From Candidatus Moraniibacteriota bacterium (GTDB lineage: Bacteria; Patescibacteriota; Minisyncoccia; CAIUEV01; JAHKAQ01): a stretch of DNA of 37,638 nucleotides. Below, in pieces: positions 33,680 through 37,638 of this stretch. Every line of letters starts with the position of its first letter. Within the stretch, counting starts at the first letter, position 1. The stretch lies in assembly GCA_014729795.1 (NCBI GenBank), contig WJJI01000013.1, positions 1-37,638 on the forward strand. The letters are read 5' to 3'. The translations under genes were made by a program, and so were the position numbers. Below the pieces are notes generated by a model. It was not told the DNA's origin. It searched no databases and worked only from the letters and a program-made list of their open reading frames with translations.

Positions 33680-34921
33680 ATGTCTAAAAATGTTTATCTC
33701 GATTACGCTGCCACTACTCCAATAGATAAACAGGTTTTAAAATCAATGCTGCCATTTCTAAAACAAAATTATGGTAATGCTTCGTCGTTGCATACACCTG
33801 GTCGAAAAGCCAACCAAGCGGTAGAAAAAAGCCGTGCAACAATCGCTCATGCAACCGGAATGCAGAACAAAGAAGTAATATTTACAAGTGGAGCAACAGA
33901 AAGTAATAACTTAGCAATCAAAGGAACCTTTCAAGCCCTGAATGCTAAATTTAACTCTTTAAAAAAATTACATTTTATTACTTCTAATATTGAACATCAT
34001 TGCGTTTTGGATTCATTCGCATATTTGAAAAAAAAATACCCAAAGAATGTTGAGATTACCTATTTACCTGTAAATGAAAAAGGATTAATTAATCCAGATA
34101 TACTTGCCAAAGCATTGAAAAAAAATACGGTTTTAATTTCCATTATGATGATAAATAACGAAATCGGGACAGCACAACCTTTAAAGAAAATTGCTCAAAT
34201 CATAAAAAAACAAAAAAAAGCCAGAAGCCAAGATCAAAATCCTATGCCAATATATTTTCATAGTGATGCCACTCAAGCGCCCTCTTACTTTTCCATCCAA
34301 TGTTCAGCTTATGGTTTAGACTTGTTAACCATCAATGCTCATAAAATTTACGGTCCCAAAGGGGTTGGAGCTTTAGTAATTAAAAAAGGCGTTTTGATTC
34401 ACGCTATCAATCATGGCGGGGGACACGAATTTCGAAAACGATCCGGCACTCTTAATGTTCCGGGTATTGTGGGAATGGGTAAAGCTATCGAGCTTGCGGA
34501 AAAAAACCGTGATAAAAACATAGAAAAAATAACAAAGCTTCGAGATTATTTTTTAAATCAAATATCTCAAAAATTAAAACGAATTAAAGTCAATGGAAGC
34601 CTAAAAAAAAGAACTCCCAACAACATTAATATTAGTTTTCTCGGAGTAGAAGGCGAAAGCTTACTGCTTTTATTAGACAAAAAGGGGATTTATGTTTCTA
34701 CTGGCTCTGCTTGTTCCTCTAATTCACTGCAGGCATCTCATGTTCAACTTGCCCTACACAATAACCATTTACGAGCCCACAGCAGTATTCGTTTCACATT
34801 GGGTAAATTTCTACTAAAATCAGATTTAGACTACGCTGTTCAAGAGATTAGCAAAGCCGTTAATCGATTAAGAAAAATTTCTCAAGGAATTAACCAAAAA
34901 TCTGAATGCAAAAAGAGTTAA
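33680..34921 (+). CDS. iscS: Cysteine desulfurase (IscS/NifS type)
   Basis: The enzyme is PLP-dependent and takes sulfur from cysteine for Fe-S clusters and tRNA thiolation. The 413-residue protein has YLDYAATTP at the start, SGATESNN, the PLP-stacking His in NIEHHCV, NNEIGT, HSDATQAP, and the Schiff-base lysine K222 in INAHKIYGPKGVGAL. The persulfide-forming Cys345 lies in the loop TGSACSSNS. The short loop after the Cys fits group I (IscS/NifS). It is 69 bases before iscU. Upstream of the gene a TGCTTAAATT direct repeat occurs twice, 19 bases apart. Confidence 0.96.
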   Translation: MSKNVYLDYAATTPIDKQVLKSMLPFLKQNYGNASSLHTPGRKANQAVEKSRATIAHATGMQNKEVIFTSGATESNNLAIKGTFQALNAKFNSLKKLHFITSNIEHHCVLDSFAYLKKKYPKNVEITYLPVNEKGLINPDILAKALKKNTVLISIMMINNEIGTAQPLKKIAQIIKKQKKARSQDQNPMPIYFHSDATQAPSYFSIQCSAYGLDLLTINAHKIYGPKGVGALVIKKGVLIHAINHGGGHEFRKRSGTLNVPGIVGMGKAIELAEKNRDKNIEKITKLRDYFLNQISQKLKRIKVNGSLKKRTPNNINISFLGVEGESLLLLLDKKGIYVSTGSACSSNSLQASHVQLALHNNHLRAHSSIRFTLGKFLLKSDLDYAVQEISKAVNRLRKISQGINQKSECKKS

Positions 34922-34989
34922 ATCTATGTATTCGCTTGCAGTTGGAGTTATATAACCAAATATTACCATAATTATTATTTTAAATTTAT

Positions 34990-35370
34990 ATGAATTACTC
35001 TGCCAAAGTCATGGATCATTTTACAAACCCAAGAAACTTAGGAACCCTAAAAAACCCTGATGGAGTAGGCGAGGTTGGCAATCCAGTTTGTGGCGATTTA
35101 ATGAAAATCTATATTAAAATTTCAGAAAAAAACAGTCAAGAATATATTCAGGATATCAAATTTCAAACACTTGGCTGCGGTTCCGCTATCGCCACCTCCA
35201 GCATGATTACTGAATTAGCTAGAGGTAAGACGTTAGATCAAGCCCTTAAGATAAGTCGTGATGACGTCGCTAATGAACTGGACGGGCTGCCTCCGGCTAA
35301 ACTTCATTGTTCCAACCTAGCAGCTGATGCTTTAAAAAAAGCTATTAAAGATTATCAAAACAATAAATAA
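34990..35370 (+). CDS. iscU: Iron-sulfur cluster scaffold protein IscU
   Basis: IscU accepts sulfur from IscS and iron, and builds [2Fe-2S] or [4Fe-4S] clusters for transfer. The 126-residue protein has all ligands in place: C34 and D36 (GNPVCGD), C63 (TLGCGSAIATSSM), and H106-C107 (PAKLHCSNLAADAL). The Asp of VCGD is retained, and the spacing matches IscU rather than the SufU type with its long insertion. It follows iscS by 69 bases, so a minimal ISC pair is encoded. No IscA, HscA/B, ferredoxin or IscR gene is visible. Confidence 0.95.
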   Translation: MNYSAKVMDHFTNPRNLGTLKNPDGVGEVGNPVCGDLMKIYIKISEKNSQEYIQDIKFQTLGCGSAIATSSMITELARGKTLDQALKISRDDVANELDGLPPAKLHCSNLAADALKKAIKDYQNNK

Positions 35371-35437
35371 TAAAAGATAGTTAATAAAAAACTTGAAAAT
35401 TAAAAATTATATAAAATCTAATATAAGAAATTATTTA

Positions 35438-35465
35438 ATTTAACATAAGTTACATTATGTTAACT
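35438..35465. other. dif: dif-like chromosome dimer resolution site
   Basis: Two 11-bp arms flank a 6-bp centre: ATTTAACATAA (35438-35448), GTTACA (35449-35454) and TTATGTTAACT (35455-35465). The left arm is the exact reverse complement of the E. coli XerD half-site TTATGTTAAAT. The right arm differs from it by one base, and is close to the right arm of B. subtilis dif. The 11-6-11 geometry is that of dif. It lies in a gene-free gap 203 bases before the Xer recombinase gene. The site was found by comparison from memory, not by a search. Confidence 0.75.
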
Positions 35466-35600
35466 AAAGTAATTATTTAATATGTTTTAAGTTTAATCAA
35501 AAATATCAAACAACTTTATCTCTATCATCTCTTTATAGGAATTAAATTAAAAATTAATTTAACTTCATATTTGGCTTAAATTGAGGTTATTTAAATTTTT

Positions 35601-35629
35601 TTGACTATAGAGTCATTTAAAATTAGAAT
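35601..35629 (+). promoter_or_regulatory. Promoter of the Xer recombinase gene
   Basis: TTGACT (35601-35606), 17 bases, TAGAAT (35624-35629). The predicted start near 35636 is about 32 bases before the ATG. A perfect inverted repeat TGACT-ATAG-AGTCA (35602-35615) covers the -35 region. An AT hairpin, TTAAATTAA-AAA-TTAATTTAA, lies upstream at 35542-35562. Confidence 0.5.
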
Positions 35630-35667
35630 TTAATAATAATTATTAATTTAAAATTTATATTTCTAAA

Positions 35668-36576
35668 ATGCATCCTAAAACCGCGATTAAAAAATTTCTT
35701 CAGTGGATAATAGTTGCTAAACAATATTCCAATAAAACATTTGATCAATATCAAAGGTATCTTAATCATTTTATGAAATTCCTGGATCATAATCAAATTA
35801 AAGATTGTAAGGCAATTAATTTGGATTTAATTAATGATTATCGATATCAACTTACCAAAAAAGATTTTGATTTAGATACTCAAAATTATTATTTAATTGT
35901 GGTACGTTCATTTTTAAAATATTTAATAAAAAACGATATTCAAACCCTTGATCCGTTAAAAATCGATTTGGCTAAAAAAAAGGATCGTCAAGTTGAATTT
36001 TTAGCACCGGATGAAATAAGAAAGTTGGTTCAAGCTTGCAATAATGATGAAATTGGTTTAAGGAATCGAGCTATCATTGAAATGCTTTACTCTACCGGCT
36101 TACGCATTAGTGAGCTTTGTTCGCTAAATGTTCAAAATATTAACTTTAAAAGCAAAGAATTTTCTGTTCGCGGTAAAGGCCGTAAGGTTAGGGTTGCTTT
36201 CTTGACAGATAATGCAATTTATGTTTTAAATAAATACTTAAACCAACGCAAAGATAATTACTCTCCCCTATTTATTAACTATAAAAAAAATCAAAACCAA
36301 AAAAATATTATAACCGATAATCATGATCATAAAAGATTATCCAGAAATTACATAAGCACTATGATTTCTAAAACTGCAAAAATTGCTGGTATCACTAAAC
36401 CAGTTTCAGCCCACACGTTAAGACACTCTTTTGCCACTACCCTACTCTCAGCCGGAGCCGACATAAGAAGCGTTCAGGAAATGCTAGGTCACGCTAGTAT
36501 CAATACTACTCAAGTCTATACTCATGTAACCAATAAAAAATTAAAGCAAGTTCATAATAAGTTTCACACAGGTTAA
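35668..36576 (+). CDS. xer: Tyrosine recombinase of the Xer family
   Basis: Xer recombinases resolve chromosome dimers at dif before cell division. The 302-residue protein has the N-terminal SAM-like core-binding domain (residues 1-95) and the catalytic domain with the complete set R146 (STGLRISEL), K170 (RGKGRKVR), H249 and R252 (HTLRHSFATTLL), H275 (MLGHASINTT) and nucleophile Y284 (QVYTHV). Length and motifs match XerC/XerD/XerA-type enzymes rather than phage integrases. It stands beside a dif-like site and next to no phage gene, so a housekeeping role is likely. Whether it works alone or with a second Xer elsewhere is not visible here. Confidence 0.93.
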   Translation: MHPKTAIKKFLQWIIVAKQYSNKTFDQYQRYLNHFMKFLDHNQIKDCKAINLDLINDYRYQLTKKDFDLDTQNYYLIVVRSFLKYLIKNDIQTLDPLKIDLAKKKDRQVEFLAPDEIRKLVQACNNDEIGLRNRAIIEMLYSTGLRISELCSLNVQNINFKSKEFSVRGKGRKVRVAFLTDNAIYVLNKYLNQRKDNYSPLFINYKKNQNQKNIITDNHDHKRLSRNYISTMISKTAKIAGITKPVSAHTLRHSFATTLLSAGADIRSVQEMLGHASINTTQVYTHVTNKKLKQVHNKFHTG

Positions 36577-37050
36577 GGCCTTAATCTTTTTAAACCACTC
36601 CCCTATTTCATATTTAAGGTTTTTTAGATATTAGTTTTTTTTCGTCATCTTGTCATCGTTTGAAATTATCTATACCTAGCTATTGGAGCTATTCTGAAAA
36701 GAACCCGTACGTCACTAGATAGCGGTAATAACCAAGCTTTGCTTAATGATTCTTTTTATCAAAATGTAACAGGAGAATCATTATTTTAATAAATATATTT
36801 TCTTGGCAATATATTGTTTGCCATAGTTTCATTTATGATTGGACTTTTTGCTGGTAAAATAACAACTAGAGTCGCGATTATTATCGGTGAAATTATGCTT
36901 TTTATCCCTTTAAATTGCTTCGATTGAATAAAAAACATACAAGAAAAACATTAAAGTTCATAGAATCTATAAATTATTTTCTTGTTTGTAACAGAAAAGG
37001 TAGTATTAAAAAAGTCATTTAATACCATTCATTTAATCTAGACTACTTGT
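36577..37050. other. Intergenic region with possible gene remnant
   Basis: These 474 bases lie between the Xer gene and an unknown minus-strand gene. Only one frame, 36793-36927, shows coherent hydrophobic content. It has ATG codons inside but no clear start, and looks like a degraded membrane segment (LFAIVSFMIGLFAGK, then IIIGEIMLFIP). No RNA, repeat or intact gene was recognised. Confidence 0.4.
36579..36625 (+). terminator. Possible terminator after the Xer gene
   Basis: CCTTAA (36579-36584) can pair with TTAAGG (36614-36619), followed by T6 (36620-36625). The loop of 29 bases is long. The first arm is also part of a perfect TTAAGGCCTTAA palindrome (36573-36584) overlapping the stop codon. 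Weak call. Confidence 0.3.
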
Positions 37051-37497
37051 TCAATATAACGTACCTAATCCAAATCTGATTATAAGTATAAATAATAAGG
37101 AATAAACCGAAATGAAAACGAATTTTCTTATATCTTTTGGTTTAAAAGTCCAGCTTGAATAATTTAACCTTTTTAAAGCACTAAATTTTTGCCGGTGTTT
37201 TTTTCTTATCCACATAGCGGAAAATAATAAAAATCCAAAAAATGACAAACAAAAAATATTCATCAGGGGATTTTTTATACTTATCCAATCTAAAACATTT
37301 ATTATCGGAGAATTTTGTAAAATCATCACAACCGAAGAATCACTTGGTATAAACATAATTAATAATAATACTAAGCCAATAAAAAAACATACAAATATTA
37401 AACGTCTTTTAAAAACAACATTATTCTGCCTTAACTCTTGAATAATCGCTTCAGCTTCTTGGTTCTTTTCTTTTATTCTTTGAAATAACTTCATCAT
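37051..37497 (-). CDS. Uncharacterised three-TM membrane protein
   Basis: The start ATG at 37497 is followed immediately by a second ATG at 37494. A further in-frame ATG at 37524 adds a stretch that probably belongs to the end of the neighbouring IS, so I reject it. The product of about 148 residues begins with a charged, probably helical segment (KLFQRIKEKNQEAEAIIQELRQNN). TM helices follow at about 33-52, 80-97 and 123-143, with a conserved-looking basic stretch (IRKKHRQKFSALKRLNYSSW) between the last two. I recognise no family, and nothing in the neighbourhood assigns a role. Confidence 0.6.
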   Translation of the reverse strand: MMKLFQRIKEKNQEAEAIIQELRQNNVVFKRRLIFVCFFIGLVLLLIMFIPSDSSVVMILQNSPIINVLDWISIKNPLMNIFCLSFFGFLLFSAMWIRKKHRQKFSALKRLNYSSWTFKPKDIRKFVFISVYSLLFILIIRFGLGTLY

Positions 37498-37564
37498 TGT
37501 TAATTTAATTTTGAAGTGCACCACTCATGTAAAATAAAGTTAATAAATTTTTAACTAAATTTTA

Positions 37565-37638
37565 ATGAGTAAAAAATATAAGCACTTCAAGAAATCGGAT
37601 AGATTGGAAATCTCCATCCTATTGAAGAAAGGTTATTC
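37565..37638 (+). mobile_element. IS30-family transposase, N-terminal part (cut by window end)
   Basis: The final frame starts at ATG 37565 and runs off the window. It reads MSKKYKHFKKSDRLEI, then SILLKKGYS. This matches the start of IS30-family transposases, whose N-terminal helix-turn-helix begins (K)KYKxLxxxDRxxIxxLLxxGxSxxxIA. Only 24 codons are visible, so the assignment rests on this pattern. The IS left end should lie between the minus-strand gene start and this ATG. TGAAGTGCACCACT around 37510-37525 is a candidate terminal inverted repeat, not verified. Confidence 0.7.

Noticed and set aside
1-37638. CRISPR array
   Set aside because: No regularly spaced direct repeats of suitable length were seen; the only clear tandem repeat is the 21-bp duplication at 21682-21723.

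Overview
The window is a strongly AT-rich, gene-dense bacterial chromosome segment, most likely from the Patescibacteria (Candidate Phyla Radiation, CPR); I do not commit to a class. Evidence: compact genes with little Shine-Dalgarno signal; a secreted protein with the Cys-rich CxDxxQNQGExGVDCGGPC signature that I associate with this group; an S12 with an insertion; an rpsF-ssb-rpsR operon not followed by rplI (bL9 loss is a known CPR trait); and lineage-typical DsbA-like, PilB/PilC-like and DUF1189-like proteins. TGA is an ordinary stop here (pilC, ugd and the superoxide reductase end in it), so the Gracilibacteria/SR1 code with UGA=Gly is excluded. A 2Fe-type superoxide reductase and an IscS/IscU pair point to an anaerobic or microaerobic lifestyle with Fe-S cluster assembly.

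Layout. 1-5.7 kb: secF, an unusual 5S rRNA, a membrane-anchored Cys-rich protein, murC, murB and a WecA/TagO-like glycosyltransferase (export and envelope synthesis), with two tiny hydrophobic ORFs. 5.7-10.6 kb: recG and tRNA-Ser on the minus strand, then recJ, ruvX and tRNA-Arg(GCG) on the plus strand (DNA repair). 10.9-15.8 kb: a degenerate PilB-like ATPase, PilC, rpmG, a small anchored protein and a membrane-bound tandem thioredoxin-fold protein. 15.9-20.8 kb: dprA (minus), then argS-ugd-DUF1361, whose reading frames overlap end to start. 21.1-23.2 kb: tRNA-Asp followed by a low-information stretch holding a Tat-exported transglutaminase-like gene broken by two in-frame TAA codons. 23.2-25.5 kb (minus): efp, then rpsR-ssb-rpsF with a clear terminator. 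25.6-33.4 kb (plus): DUF456, a G5/RlpA-like wall protein, superoxide reductase, a str-type operon (rpsL-rpsG-DUF1189-like-fusA), then tpiA and a class II aldolase. 33.7-37.6 kb: iscS, iscU, a Xer recombinase, an unknown three-TM protein, and the start of an IS30-family transposase cut by the window end.

The most notable observation is a 28-bp near-symmetric dif-like site (35438-35465) in the gap between iscU and the Xer recombinase gene. Its left arm, reverse-complemented, equals the E. coli XerD half-site and its right arm differs by one base. This suggests a self-contained single-recombinase chromosome-dimer resolution module. Other observations: an EF-G whose guanine-specificity motif reads NKIN instead of NKxD; an S12 with Arg and Pro at the two classic streptomycin-resistance lysine positions; a 5S rRNA with an uninterrupted 18-bp extended arm; a tRNA-Arg with the rare GCG anticodon; and a ruvX stop codon lying inside the downstream tRNA.
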